The position numbers were made by a program, and so were the translations under genes. From Hyposmocoma kahamanoa (lineage: Eukaryota; Arthropoda; Insecta; Lepidoptera; Cosmopterigidae): a stretch of DNA of 64,000 bases. Positions within the stretch are counted from its first letter, which is position 1, and every line of letters starts with the position of its first letter. The stretch covers positions 6,378,902-6,442,901 of the forward strand of contig NW_020654748.1 in the NCBI RefSeq assembly GCF_003589595.1, read 5' to 3'. This document shows, in pieces, positions 10,283-21,062 of this stretch. The notes beneath the pieces are model-generated. The model made no database searches, was not told the DNA's origin, and worked only from the letters and a program-made list of their open reading frames with translations.

Positions 10283-11888
10283 CGTCACTCGTTCAAAGTT
10301 ACACGATAAGTGCCTACCGCTGAGTGTGCCGACGTCGGCACAAACGCCCATACAAGTCTTTCATTTATGAGCATTCGGTTCCGCATGACTGCATGCGGCG
10401 GGCAATGTTTTTTCACGTCTCTGAGTGCGTGCGTAGGTTCCTTTTTCCTCGTAGTGGTGTCATTACTCAGATTTAGTAGGCTATTATATCGTAAGTATTT
10501 TCGATTTTGTATGGGAATGATGTATTTGTTACGTAGCAACTTTTAAGTAATCTTACTACCAGATACAGATCTAAAAAGTGTCAAACGGTGCAACAAAAAC
10601 TAGTAGTTGCTAGATAGTTTATTTTTGGTAAATTTATTATGTTCTGTAAAAAGTTATTGTTATGATGTTAGTAATACAGTCCTTGGAGGTTGTTAGTATT
10701 TTAGAAATAACAATATATTCTTTATAAATTATTGTCTGTATTTATATCATATATTGAAGATGATTCCTGCTTTAATAGCCAATTATCCTCCTTCCACATT
10801 TCTAAACAGAATCATAATTCTTTTACATATGCTACTTATCAACGAAATAATATGTGAAGAAAGAGAAACAACAGTTTATTCCCAGATTAATAAGAAGTAA
10901 ATAAAATAATGCCTCCTCGTGGCCGGTCGCAATAATATGTTTTGGCAGTGTACTTGACAGCGCCCTTATTCTGGTCCAATCTATTTGCGTTAACAAGAAA
11001 CGAGAATATCCTTGGACACAGGCCAATCACACCTGGAAGTTTACAAGAAGCTCGTACATCAAATATAATGCTATATTTTTTGTTAAGGCAATAATCCATA
11101 ATTGGCATTCGGCAACACAGTTTAAACGTAAACGTTTCAAATAATATATTTTAGAGGCTTAGTATTCTTTTCAAATAAGCAAACTTTGGCGATATCTATT
11201 AAAAAATGAAATATGGCCACGAAAAGTTGTCCTTCTAGATTATAACTTTCTTCTGAGCACAAACGGCAACTATAAATAAAGAGAAATACTGTACTAAACA
11301 TACACTTATACTAGCTATTAAAAAAAATTGGATACAACGGAACATATTTTCGGAATAGTCGCGCCGTATACTTACGTATCTTAGACAGATACATACGTAT
11401 CTCAAGTATCGTGTTCGCTGTGAGATAGGTTGCAATAAGACAAAAGGAAATCTAAGGCACGGAAGTGCCTCCGCTAAAGTCGAGAAAACACGACTGTTCA
11501 CCCTTTTTTCGAATCAACTCAGAGCATTTTTTAAGTCTTCCAGTTTTTATATAACTCTAAAATTGTAAGAGCATTTAATATACATAATTCCTAAAATTAG
11601 CTCTGTTGGTTTCTAACTTAGATAATTTCAAAATTGATCACCGTTAAAATTTGTTATTTCGGCATGCAAGAACATCACCTAAAATCTAAGGTACTTCTTA
11701 CTTATAGGACCTTGAAATTTGTCATTTATACTAACCCGTAAATAGTCTATAAAAACAGAAAAAAAATTATATGCGACCAATTCTTCACAAAGTGTTGACA
11801 ATACCACTTTTCAAGTAGCAAAACTAAAATTGAGGTAACCTGTATGTCGGAGAAAGTTTACAAAACTTTACACACATGATAAGCCACA

Positions 11889-11960
11889 AACGTGGTGAGC
11901 TGTGGCCTCGACCCTTTCCTTAGAAGGGAACTAAGCCCAGCAGTGAAAAGTGTATGAACT
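11889..11960 (+). repeat. Possible LINE 3' end
   Basis: GTGGCCTCGACCCTTTCCTT, then AGAAGGGAACTAAGCCCAGC and AGTG resemble a common lepidopteran LINE 3' terminus ('...gcccagcagtggga...'). It is short and without coding sequence. Confidence 0.35.
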
Positions 11961-12371
11961 GATAAACGTACAGAGAGTGAATTTTGTGGACAAAGAGGAA
12001 AAAGAACAACACGTATATACAAAAAGAAGTGAGATCCCAACAAAAAAATTCCATGTAAAATAATTAAGTAAAGTCTCGCGACTCTTTTACCTTAACAAAT
12101 TGTGAGATCTCATGTAGAGGTAAGTTTTGCGCGCTTTTTACTTGTAACTAAAATAACTAGTCAAATATTTTATGACTTGGCCAAAGATTATGATCAATGA
12201 TTCAAAGATATTGAACCGTTTGTCGAATGAAGAGACAGTTAGTTAATTTTGTAAGCTCGTACATTCCACATGAACAAAATAAAAAGAAAGAACAAATAAA
12301 GAACAATAAATAATTCCTCTTATCCTTCGCTTGAGAGTGGTGTTCTGATTGGTTTGTTTTTGTTTTTTATT
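11961..12371. other. Unrecognised AT-rich sequence
   Basis: No motif or repeat family recognised. Confidence 0.4.
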
Positions 12372-12655
12372 TAACACTAGCTGATGCCAGCAACTTTGTC
12401 TGCATAGAATAAGTACTTCGAGTAGCCTACTGTACTAATACCAATTGTCACAGTTTTTATGGTTTTGCTTACAAAGTTTCTACTCCTATTTTACCGTCTT
12501 TAATTATTATTTTTGTGACAAAAGTAGCCTATGTCCTTCTCCTAGGTCCCAAAATTTATCGAATTTGATTCAGCTATACAGCTGGCTACACAGAGGCGTG
12601 AAAACGTCACAGACAGAAATATCATAGCATTTATAATATTAGTTTGGATAATATA
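12372..12655 (+). repeat. Family E widespread insect repeat
   Basis: Starts ACTAGCTGATGCCAGCAACT, passes through AAAAGTAGCCTATGTCCTTC and an AGGCGTGAAAACGTCACAGA block, and ends GCATTTATAATATTAGTTTG. This is the familiar order of a very common lepidopteran interspersed repeat ('actagct..gcccgc..' to '..tttataatattag'). Its class is uncertain to me. Confidence 0.55.
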
Positions 12656-12659
12656 TAGA

Positions 12660-13089
12660 GATGCAGATGAAGAATAAAATCATTTATTTTATACCATCAA
12701 AATTATAATTTAAAATATAATGGCAATATGATCGTCATTAATATTAAAAATAATAATTAATATAAAACAAATTATTATACTTCCAATAAGCACAAAATAT
12801 TGTCTACGCACAACTACGTCAAATTAAAATAAAATAACTATTTCTTATAAAGAAATACCTCTACACTATAATATTCATTACCTAATAAAAGAAGTTTCAA
12901 TCGGGTATAAAACATTATGTAGATTGTAACACTTTTCAGATTTGCGAGAAGGTGCTCGTAGAATTGGGGACCTACTACTACTACTCGGGAGTTTCTCGTT
13001 ACGAGTTCGGTACGACGGGTAACTGGTTTTAGTTTTTTCACGTATCGTAACTCTCGGACTCCGCCCGCACATCGCACCGAAGTCTTCAA
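12660..13089 (-). pseudogene. LINE 3' end with ORF2 C-terminus (Jockey-like)
   Basis: On the minus strand the sequence ends in a codable stretch (frame 13089-12838) with YEHLLANLKSVTIYIMFYTR followed by LKLLLLGNEYYSVEVFLYKK. This resembles the last residues of Jockey-type ORF2 ('fk..lk.fLl...yYsv.efl'). An AT-rich 3' UTR follows, down to about 12660. A second copy of the same 3' end sits at 61915-62245 and shares AATACCTCTACRCTRTAA and the ATAAAAGRAGTTTCA blocks, which shows this is a dispersed family and not a host gene. The copy is 5' truncated and non-functional. Confidence 0.65.
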
Positions 13090-13157
13090 GTTGTGATTCG
13101 CATTAACAATTATAGGTATTATAAATGTATCGTAAATATTTTTTTATGGTACTAATT

Positions 13158-13452
13158 GATGGGACAAACAAGTCACACGCCTGTCCATAACAGTTGCAGT
13201 GCCACTCAGGGCTTTAAATCGCAAAGACCTGAGAGACACTGACACTACGACTGTCGCCTTGAGACATAAGTAGAAAAGTCCTATGTGTCTGTAATTTAAC
13301 TAGCGCTCTTACCCTTAAAAACCGGAACGCAGTAATGTGAGCATTACTGCTTAATGACAGACTATTTCGGCCGCTAAGCAGTAATGCTCACATTACTGGC
13401 AGCAGTACTTTCTTTGACGAGCTCTTTCACAGGGAACTCTGCTGCTACTGAA
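13158..13452 (-). repeat. Family A SINE-like repeat
   Basis: Reversed copy running from GGGACAAACAAGTCACACG to CACAGGGAACTCTGCTGCTA. The block AACGCAGTAATGTGAGCATT ACTG appears here and, in rearranged form, a second time about 50 bp later, so the hairpin region is partly duplicated. Confidence 0.85.
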
Positions 13453-13454
13453 TA

Positions 13455-13595
13455 CTATACAGTGTTATAATTATTAACACAAAGATCGAACACTCAGAAA
13501 AAATTCCTTCGATCCGGCCGGATTCGAACCGACGTCTTCTAGCATACCGTGCCAGACGCTATACCAACTAAGCCACGGAACGAAGAAGTGATAGC
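13455..13595 (-). repeat. SINE B copy, tRNA head well preserved
   Basis: The minus strand reads TTCCGTGGCTTAGTTGGTAT (A-box region), then a B-box GGTTCGAATCC, then GATCGAAGGAATTTTTTC. It lies directly beside the reversed A copy. Confidence 0.75.
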
Positions 13596-14182
13596 CCATA
13601 TTATACACTTTCTTCCTGAGAACAACATAAGGCTCGACCTTAATGTATTAAGGAAAAGCCCATTCGCAGAAAACCAGTCATATAATTACTTGTACGAGTA
13701 TTTTTTCGTCATTGCTTTTAGCATACACTATTTCGTTTGTGTCGTCTACAAATTGAGCCACTGGGCCCTCTGATATAAAATATGCAGATCGTTGATGAGT
13801 GCTTGGAATATTGTATTACCTACGGCCGATCATTGATTGATTCCAATGATAACATCACCAGCAGCTATCCTAGTTGTATTGCCGTCTGTACTGACCTGTC
13901 CGCTTGCCTTGTGTTTATTAAAAAAAACTTCAGTAAGTAAGATCATAAAAATTCCTTGTTGTTTTATACTTATCGTATATACTGGTAATAATAGAATTCA
14001 CTATATTTTGTGCAGCACCTGTGGTCGATTTTCCTTACCTATAAAAGTATATTATCTGTTAGATAACAAGTCGTTTATCTCGAAGTCTTCTATAATAACT
14101 GTTGATATAACGGATTCTATTATTTTTTAAATATTCGTAACTATGGTTATAGGTATGTGGCTTTCAACATAGGTCTTATTAT
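13596..14182. other. Unrecognised sequence
   Basis: Nothing recognised. The 97-codon plus frame at 13837-14130 has no domain. Confidence 0.4.
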
Positions 14183-14280
14183 CTTTTCCCTTGAACCGTC
14201 ACATATCTTCCTACATAAGTTTTGTTTATAGTGCCCCTCCCTATCAACCTCTTGGTTATGCGGGAAGTCTACTATGACCT
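14183..14280. repeat. 98-bp direct repeat, copy 1
   Basis: Shares CTTTTCCCTTGAACCGT, ATATCTTCCTACATAAGTTT, TAGTGCCCCTCCCTATCAAC and CTTGGTTATGCGGGAAGT with positions 14584-14680. The two are about 90% alike by eye. Confidence 0.85.
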
Positions 14281-14583
14281 GTGCGAGCGAACCCGCACAG
14301 GGATCATCTAAGTCAGATCCTAACCCCGGATCAGCACGTTTGCACGGACTTCGTCCGGTTTTCTGTAAGGCTAGTACCTTAGGTGAACCACCCCGAGTGC
14401 ACGCACAGCACCCTTCCCATTTTCCAGATAAGTAGGTACCGGAGGTGAAGGCATGCTTTCTTTCCATTGTGCTCCGCAACTAAGACGCTCTAGCTGCGCA
14501 CGAGATGCCCGCTGTGCCCTGGTCTTGGCGTCGAGCCCATACTCTCTCCGGAATACCCTATCTCTTGGGTCAGTAGATAGGGA
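14281..14583 (-). other. Spacer between direct repeats, probable retroelement remnant
   Basis: The minus strand reads RAQRASRAQLERLSCGAQW followed by KESMPSPPVPTYLENGKGAV, with stops and frame changes. The composition and arginine-rich tail look like a LINE or other retroelement C-terminus, but I cannot name the family. The 110-codon frame 14479-14147 is in another register and runs through the first direct repeat. Confidence 0.3.
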
Positions 14584-14680
14584 CTTTTCCCTTGAGCCGT
14601 GAATATCTTCCTATATAAGTTTTGTTAATAGTGCCCCTCCCTATCAACCACTTGGTTATGCGGGAAGTGCACTATGATCT
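14584..14680. repeat. 98-bp direct repeat, copy 2
   Basis: Second member of the pair starting at 14183; period about 401 bp. Confidence 0.85.
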
Positions 14681-14831
14681 ATACATGGTTACTCTTCAAA
14701 TATCGAGATGTATATGAAACATTTCATTTAACGAGTATGTCTTCGATTTGCCGGCCAAACAAATATATACTTATAGAGATATCGTATGTCCAGCATTCAC
14801 TTGATTTTATAATAATCTCAGCACAGTATAC

Positions 14832-15059
14832 TAAAAAACCGACCTCAAAAGTCATTCATCCCCTAATTTGCTACCCTTAGAGGTGGAATATTTTTTTCAA
14901 ATTTAAATGAGACCACTTCTGAGGTATCCTCTTTTCAACAAAAAAGTATCATCAAAATTGATTCGCCAATGTTTGAATGAGTTATCGCGTAACAAACATA
15001 TAAAAAAAAACATATAGTTGAATTGAGAACCTCCTCTTTTTTTCGAAGGTGGTTAAAAC
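14832..15059 (-). repeat. Family F repeat, complete
   Basis: Left end AAAACCGACCTCAAAAGTCA, right end CCTCCTCTTTTTTTCGAAGG then TGGTTAAAAC. The ends are inverted versions of one another. Inside, TCATCCCCTAATTTGCTACC and TTATCGCGTAACAAACAT recur in other copies. Confidence 0.75.
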
Positions 15060-15095
15060 AAAAAAACATGAACTTGTTTACGAATTTTTTTTTTT

Positions 15096-15312
15096 TTTTT
15101 TTTAAATAACGCACACACTCAACATAGCCCCGCACTAGGGAAACCCTGTGTCGCGGGTGCCATGGACACACACATAGACAACCACAAATTACAACCAAAC
15201 TCACAAGAGAAATAATTGTAGGCCATACAGCTATTTCTCCCGGCCCGGGAATCGAACCTGGGACCTCAGCGTGGCAGTCCGGCAAGGTAACCGTTCGGCC
15301 ACGGAGGCAGTT
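15096..15312 (-). repeat. SINE D, complete, reference copy
   Basis: The minus strand begins CTGCCTCCGTGGCCGAACGG, a tRNA-like A-box region, followed by CCAGGTTCGATTCCCGGGCC (B-box), then GGAGAAATAGCTGTATGG, a body, and the end GCTATGTTGAGTGTGTGCGT plus a run of A (15083-15101 reversed). It is a tRNA-derived SINE whose RNA polymerase III boxes are intact by eye. Confidence 0.8.
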
Positions 15313-15879
15313 GAACGAATGACATTGAATTACCTTTATTACTTTGTAAATGAAATTTTGGTACAATTATAAGGAAGTAATTAAAACAGCCAAAGATCTT
15401 GTCAGTTTAGGTACAACGTTTCCGTCATGAGTCACATACATTTTATGGGTGATTCCCATTTGAAATGTCATAATTCACAATTTGCCATATCAGTTTACTC
15501 GAATTTTTTCGTAAACATAATCTTACTATCGTAGAATATGCGACGATTTATTAAATATAACATATTTTATTAAATCTGAATAATGTTGTACGTATGTACC
15601 TAATACATTATCGTGTGAAAACTAATGTGTCATTATACAGATATTACTGAACATCTTATGATGTACAAACTGACTGTACCTCTATATTAATATAAAAAGT
15701 TAAGTATTCTTATCAATGAACAACATTTTTCATTAATATCATTGATTGACTAAATAAGATTTCAATTATAAACAAATGTCCAATAAAATAAGTTGATTGA
15801 TTCCTCTGCAAAGATACGTCGAAGTATAAATTGTTGTCAAATGATTGAAAACAAATAATATTTAAGACTATTTCTTAAT
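15313..15879. other. Unrecognised AT-rich sequence
   Basis: No repeat family or coding motif recognised. Confidence 0.4.
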
Positions 15880-16033
15880 TTGCCTCCGTGGCCGAACGTT
15901 TACTACTACTGTCACGCAGAAGTCTCAGGTTCGATTCCCGGGTCGAGAGAAATATTTGTATGGCCTACATTTACTTCTTTCGTGAGTTTGGGTGTGTGTG
16001 TGTGTGTGTCCATTCCCTAGTGCCGGGGTTAAA
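15880..16033 (+). repeat. SINE D copy
   Basis: TGCCTCCGTGGCCGAACGTT and AGGTTCGATTCCCGGGTCGA preserve both box regions. A GT repeat has expanded in the body (15992-16009), and the end is CCTAGTGCCGGGGTTAAAAA. Confidence 0.75.
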
Positions 16034-16431
16034 AAAAAGACGGTACACGATGAATTATCCGGAATGAATCATTCTAAAAATGGAAAAAAATGCTATCATT
16101 CACCGTCGTTTTCTTAAATGAAGACAATTGAAAACAATGCTTTAGTTACGTTCGTGTCTAAAAAGAAAAACATTTCTTACTTAACATGAAAGAATATTAC
16201 AGTAGTTATCATTGAAACTAGAATACAGTGGTGTTTTGAAGGATGTAAAGCTACAAAAAAGATGGTAAGAACGTAGACTACAGTATGATTGACACACAAT
16301 ACCGCAAAACAGTACATTTTCTAAAACATTTATTTTTGTTAATTATAAATTAAAGGTCAAAAGTGTTATTATCACAAGACAGTCATAAAAATATACAAAG
16401 TGCATGAAACATTATATGGGAAAGTGTATTT
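16034..16431. other. Unrecognised AT-rich sequence
   Basis: Nothing recognised. Confidence 0.4.
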
Positions 16432-16697
16432 CAGTGGCAGTAGAGCTCCTTGTGAAATAGTTTGTCCAGAAAAGTTCTGCCACCTTACCTATTTCTGCCA
16501 CCAAGTAGTAATGTCAGCAATACTGTATTCCGGTTTTGAAGGATAAGAGTGCTGGTGAAATTACAGACACATGGGGATCTTTGCGATCTGCAATCACTCA
16601 GATCTTTGCGAATTAAAGCTCTGAGTGACCCTGCAATTAACCATCAATCACACGAGTTGTTCGTCCCGTCACTTGATATTATAAAATAAAAAAAATG
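16432..16697 (+). repeat. Family A SINE-like repeat
   Basis: GGCAGTAGAGCTCCTTGTGA to CGTCACTTGATATTATAAAA. The ACTTGTCAACTTATGTCTC segment is deleted and the region around ATCTTTGCGA is duplicated. Confidence 0.85.
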
Positions 16698-17734
16698 AAA
16701 AAATTACTATTTAAGCATAAAAAATTATCCACTAATTTCGTTCACACTTTAAACCTCTCTCCTGAAAAGTTGTCTTATTGTAAATGTGACCTTTTTAAAT
16801 CAAGGGTGCGAAATGAATAAAAAAAACCATTTAACACAAATTTATCGCTATAGACCTTTTACGACTCCAAACTCGCATTAAAATGTGTCTAGATTATACG
16901 GCTTAACCTTTCCCTAAAAGTACTTTGTAAAAACTCAAAGAATATAGGACAAAACACAATTATTACGAAAGATAAATCAAACCCTCGCCTGTGACCATGT
17001 GTTGCAGATGAGTTGTTATTCCGGTAGTACGTAATTTATTTCCACAGCTTCTTTGACCGCTTCCTTCTCGTCGTCGTTGAAAAAACTCAGGCTAGCCAAT
17101 CAATTTACTCTTCAGAGAAAAGTTTTTTTCTGTAAAAGGATTCAGGGTGTTGGCAAATTGTAAGTTGTGGAGAGTTGATCCCACGAATTTTCTATTTGTG
17201 CTTTTCTAACAAAAGCACTTTTTCATTTAGCTTTCATTGTTTCTAGAGAAGCATTAAGTAGGACTTCTTGTGTTATTTGAGAAAAAATTGTTTGATAATT
17301 TACAAAAAGAATATTTTCGCTTTTGTTAATAAATAGCACTTAGCATTATCTTCAACCTTAACCGTTTACTTTGTATTTTTTCTGATTTAAGCCAGTAGAA
17401 ATTTAACATTTAAGCCAGGTTAGAAGCTCAAATATTCCTTATTTATTAATGTATCATTCATTACAAACGGAACCCGTAACAAGGCACATTTGGCGTTTGG
17501 TGGAATTCTCTAATACCGTAGATTATAATCTTAATTCGTGCATTTGTTATTCATGGAAGCATCTAAATACATCATTCTCAGAATTTTATTGTAGAAATCA
17601 AAGCAGTTTACATTATAAATTTTCAGAATTATAAGAAATGTGTTTTTTAGTGTTCGTAATTATAAAAAAAATTGTTAGTGTATCTCATAATGAGAGGGTA
17701 TTATAGTAATATATGTATAGGGTGTAGTAGTATA
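16698..17734. other. Unrecognised AT-rich sequence
   Basis: No recognisable repeat or gene. The 61-codon frame at 17449-17634 is not convincing. Confidence 0.4.
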
Positions 17735-17995
17735 TATATAGGGCTGTAGTGCTCACACGCGCCCAAGTGATTGGATTGGGAACTTCACACACATAATTAA
17801 ATTGCTTTGTAGATGAATGCAGGTTTTCTCACGACTTTTTCGGTGAAGGAAACCCCTTCACCGAAAAAGTCATGGTAAATTTCAAATTAAATTTCGCACA
17901 CACATTTAAAAAACTCAGGTGCAAGCCGGATTGAAACCTGCGACCCTCTGCTTGAGAGGCGGTAGCGGCGGTAGGTCAAACTATTAGACTTTTTA
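17735..17995 (-). repeat. SINE C copy with internal perfect palindrome
   Basis: Right end: reversed tRNA-like head (GCCGGATTGAAACCTGCGAC, CTGCTTGAGAGGCGGTAG, GGTCAAACTATTAGAC) as in 5955-6190. In the middle the family motif 'ttttctcacga..ttttccttcaccg' has been turned into a perfect palindrome with 17-bp arms at 17833-17849 and 17855-17871 around a 5-base loop. Confidence 0.65.
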
Positions 17996-18007
17996 GTGCT
18001 CGTAATT

Positions 18008-18246
18008 CAATTACCTATTTCTGCCACCAAGCAGTAATGCGTTCCGGTTTTGAAGGGTAAGGGAGCTGGTGAAATTACAGGCACATAGAAATTGTCAACT
18101 TATGTCTCAGGGACGTAGTGGCATCCTCAGATCTTTGCGGTTTAATGTTTTAAGTTGCACTTCAACTGTTATGGACAGGCGTGTCGCTTACTACCAGGCG
18201 CAAAGCTTGATTGTCTCGTCACTTGGTATAATAAAAAAACGTAGGA
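18008..18246 (+). repeat. Family A SINE-like repeat, 5' truncated
   Basis: Begins at CCTATTTCTGCCACCAAGC and ends in a decayed A-tail just before the TGTG that borders the errantivirus 5' LTR. Confidence 0.8.
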
Positions 18247-18250
18247 TGTG

Positions 18251-18465
18251 AGTTACCAAGCCATAAGGTCTGGATATAGCTGACGTCGTATGTAGGTTAC
18301 ACGCGCAGCCCAGTAATATCGCTTATATGCGTTTGTTAAACTGTAATTATATTTTATTTCTAATTTAGTCTTGTAACAGCGCTGTTATAATAAACATCAA
18401 TTTTTATGATTAAGATTTTAATCACTCTTTTTAAAAACCCTTTTCCTGACCGCCAATACATATCT
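18251..18465 (+). repeat. Errantivirus 5' LTR
   Basis: Begins AGTTACCAAGCC immediately after TGTG and ends CCTTTTCCTGACCGCCAATA CATATCT just before the primer site. The last 40 bases closely match the end of the 3' LTR. The left boundary is inferred from the AGTTA start shared with the 3' LTR and from the flanking duplication. Confidence 0.65.
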
Positions 18466-18482
18466 GGTGCAGTCGGCAATCG
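18465..18482 (+). other. Primer-binding site, tRNA-Ser type
   Basis: TGGTGCAGTCGGCAATCG directly follows the LTR. It resembles the serine-tRNA primer sites of 17.6/297/TED-group errantiviruses (TGGCGCAGTCGG...). Confidence 0.6.
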
Positions 18483-18853
18483 TAGATGGCGGTACACCTG
18501 TGCAAAGAACTATTCTACAATCGAGAGTTCGTGCGGTCATACTCTCCACCGCACCGGGTGAAGCAGTCCGCGATAGAACCTCTTCCTGCCGGTCATCATT
18601 GGAGTCAGAGAATCAGAAGCCTACTGCTGCCACCTAAGACCCGATAAGGAGATGCAGAGTTTACTGTGGTGAGTACTCCTTCACTTACTAAGTTCCTGTG
18701 CTATATTTCCTGTCGAATTAGTAATTTTCACGTGTATCTGTCTGTATGCTAATATCGCTATAGATTTGTTTTGTGAAACTCCAAACATTAGCCGCGCACC
18801 TATTCATTTGAATTATAAAATTTTATTTGTGCAGTGAGTAATTGTATTTAACA
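18483..18853 (+). other. Errantivirus untranslated leader
   Basis: Non-coding sequence between the primer site and the gag ATG at 18854. TGTGGTGAGTACTCC near 18664-18678 looks like a splice donor, which could have served env mRNA splicing as in other errantiviruses (inference). Confidence 0.45.
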
Positions 18854-19252
18854 ATGACGGAGTCAGATTTCAAAACAATATCCGACTTAATGCCGCGCTA
18901 TGACGGTAACCCTAAACGCTTGTATAATGATGAAAATCATCTTTTAGGACTATTTCAGTTACAAGGCCCTGTATCTGGCTTAATAACATGCCTCGTTAAA
19001 AGTAAACTTAGTGCCCCGGCATCCATTATTACTGTTAAGAATGGCCTGTTTCGTACTACCGTTCGCAACCATACTGATCGCAAGAGAACCTTCCTAAACA
19101 CTGAACTTTTTAATTTAGAGCCCTATTTAGAACAGTCTGTTTCATGCGAACTAAATAATATCGAATTTAATAATGAACTTGACAAATATTTCCATGAGTA
19201 TTTTAAAAATATTCGTATGGACCATTTAAATGATGAGGAATTAACTCGCTAG
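18854..19252 (+). pseudogene. gag N-terminus fused to protease/linker remnant (errantivirus)
   Basis: The frame opens at ATG 18854 (AACAATGACG) with DLMPRYDGNPKRLYN, a signature of errantivirus Gag N-termini. After about 60 residues the Gag similarity stops. The frame then runs into KYFHEYFKNIRMDHLND, which matches the 'FHeyFd.liGmd.L' linker downstream of the retroviral protease. So a large in-frame deletion removed the rest of gag and most of the protease. Gag would form the particle and bind RNA; this product cannot. A second deletion junction lies at the end of this frame, where it meets the RNase H end at about 19240-19253. Confidence 0.7.
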
Positions 19253-21062
19253 CGTCTCCGATTAGCGGAGTACGACTATCTACAACTAGTCTACAGGAAA
19301 AACAAGCATAACACCAACGCCGACGCCTTATCACGAGCAAAAATTTTCCATAATAACGTTGTATCTCTTGTGGTCAATTTCGACGACAATGATGATGATG
19401 ATATGATTAACCGTATCTTTGTTAATGCCCGTAGAGAAGCCGACGAATCTGTTGCTAATGCAAACCAACCGTTGCCCCAACTAGACAACATAATAGACAC
19501 AGGTAGAGAAAACGACGGTGATCTTGTTCAAGATGTCATTGTAATCCCACCATCAGCGGAACCGGAAACTGCAAGTTCTATCTCAGTAGAACCAGACCAA
19601 CTAATTTCTACCAATCATACGCAAGCCGACAACGAAAACTCCGGTATCCCCATTATCCCAGATGCTATTGATAAGCAACTAAAAGAATTATATCTTCGCT
19701 CGACTTCAGGTTCTGAGTATAAAGTAAACAATAGATCAACCAACTCCAGAGTGGTAATCTAAGACGTATTAATAACACCGAATCCGAGATAGTTCGCTTT
19801 CTCAAAGAACATACTATAGCGATCATATTTTTCATTGTTACTTTTATAGTGAAGATCTTTATTTATCCTTCTCTAGAGTGTACACCACTGTGTTCAACGA
19901 CAGAGGCCCCAAACTGTACAGATTTTCGTCACGCGTGACCCTTGTAGAAAAGAAATCGAAGTAGACAGACATAATTAAGAAATTTCATGAAGATAAACGT
20001 GTGCACAGAGGTATTCAGGAAACTTATAAGCAAATTCAAAGACATTACCATTGGCCACACATGCTACTAACGGTGCAGGCTTACGTAAATGAATCAAATC
20101 AAATAAAAAATCAAGTGTGCTTACAAAGTAAATACGAGCGAAACCATTTACGACCCCCTCTACAGAAACTCCCACGAAGCCTATGAGGCACTTATTTACG
20201 GATTTATACTCCTCAGGAGGTGCCACATTCAGGATTATCATAGATAACTTTTCAAAATTTGCTCAAGCAATCCCTTTGACAGCCTCCAGCAATATACATA
20301 TAGCAGACGCTTTGATATATTTTCCGTGCTTGGTTTACCTAATAAAATTACCACAGACTCTGATTCTAAATTCGACAACGACGTTATTAAGGAGATATGT
20401 GCATCTCACAATATTTTTATAATCCGGATTCGAACTCACCCATTGAGCGCTTTCATTCAACTACAGGAGAAATCATACGACTACAAAGACGAACAAAGAT
20501 GACACTACCCAAACACTCGTGAAGTATTCCATTATAGCGTACAATAACTCCATTCACTCTGCTACGGGCTACATTCCTCGCGAATTATTATTTAGTCACA
20601 CAGAATCTAGGAACCCATTAGAAATATATTATCCTCGTGAATTCTATTACGTTCTAAGATTATGTTCCTAAGCACCGTAATATCGCCACAGCTGTACAAG
20701 AGTGTGTAGCTGCCAATATGTCTTTCAGCAAGGAGCAAATAAACACTAAACGAAACCAGGAAGCTGAGTCGATCCAGTTTAAGGTAGGCGAAACGCTCTA
20801 TAAACAGGTCACGACGACTGCAAGGAACGACAAAACAAAGCCAGTATTCAACGGACCATACAAAATCATTCATCTTCACCCTAATAATATTGCAGAAATT
20901 GTAGGAAGTCACCCAAATGCTAAATCACTCCGCGCACATTTCAAACTTCTTAGAAGACCTCATCTTGTTCCAGATCGTCCTCTCAGGAACCGTCCTTCTG
21001 TACGCATCAGCCACCATAACTATAACTCAAGTAGATCCTTCTCCCAGTGCCCTCCTACTTAA
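19243..21062 (+). pseudogene. pol remnant: RNase H end and integrase (errantivirus)
   Basis: Starts within the RNase H C-terminus (LTR, an in-frame TAG where a Trp codon is usual, then RLRLAEYDYLQLVYRKN and NTNADALSRA). It continues through a spacer into integrase. Visible pieces are the zinc-binding His pair (VHRGIQETYKQIQRHYHWP), whose Cys pair is damaged; the core motif IIDNFSKFAQAIPL; the region of the second catalytic Asp (TTDSDSKFDNDV); and the third catalytic Glu in NSPIERFHST. They lie in several frames with stops (20186, 20422 and others). The C-terminal tail (20718-21062) reads KPVFNGPYKIIHLHPNN, typical of errantivirus integrase tails. Reverse transcriptase is missing. Not functional. 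Confidence 0.8.

Larger units (their letters stand above)
7201..11888. other. Long unrecognised AT-rich stretch
   Basis: No gene or full repeat found. It holds a GAAT microsatellite (8807-8827), a 12-base match to the end of a sequencing adapter (8505-8516), a SINE D 3' fragment (9349-9387) and a 55-bp-spaced repeat pair (10197-10282). If 6850-7058 is a first exon, this would be the start of a long intron. The small frames near 10285-10546 and 11235-11501 show no domain. Confidence 0.45.

Noticed and set aside
11380..11412. Imperfect hairpin ACTTACGTATCT...ACGTATCTCAAGT
   Set aside because: Short and imperfect; it does not exceed what is expected in AT-rich DNA.
13503..13590. Possible tRNA gene on the minus strand
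   Set aside because: It has A- and B-box-like parts but lacks a proper acceptor stem and is joined to the SINE B body; the same applies to 15240-15312, 28118-28195 and 58757-58830.
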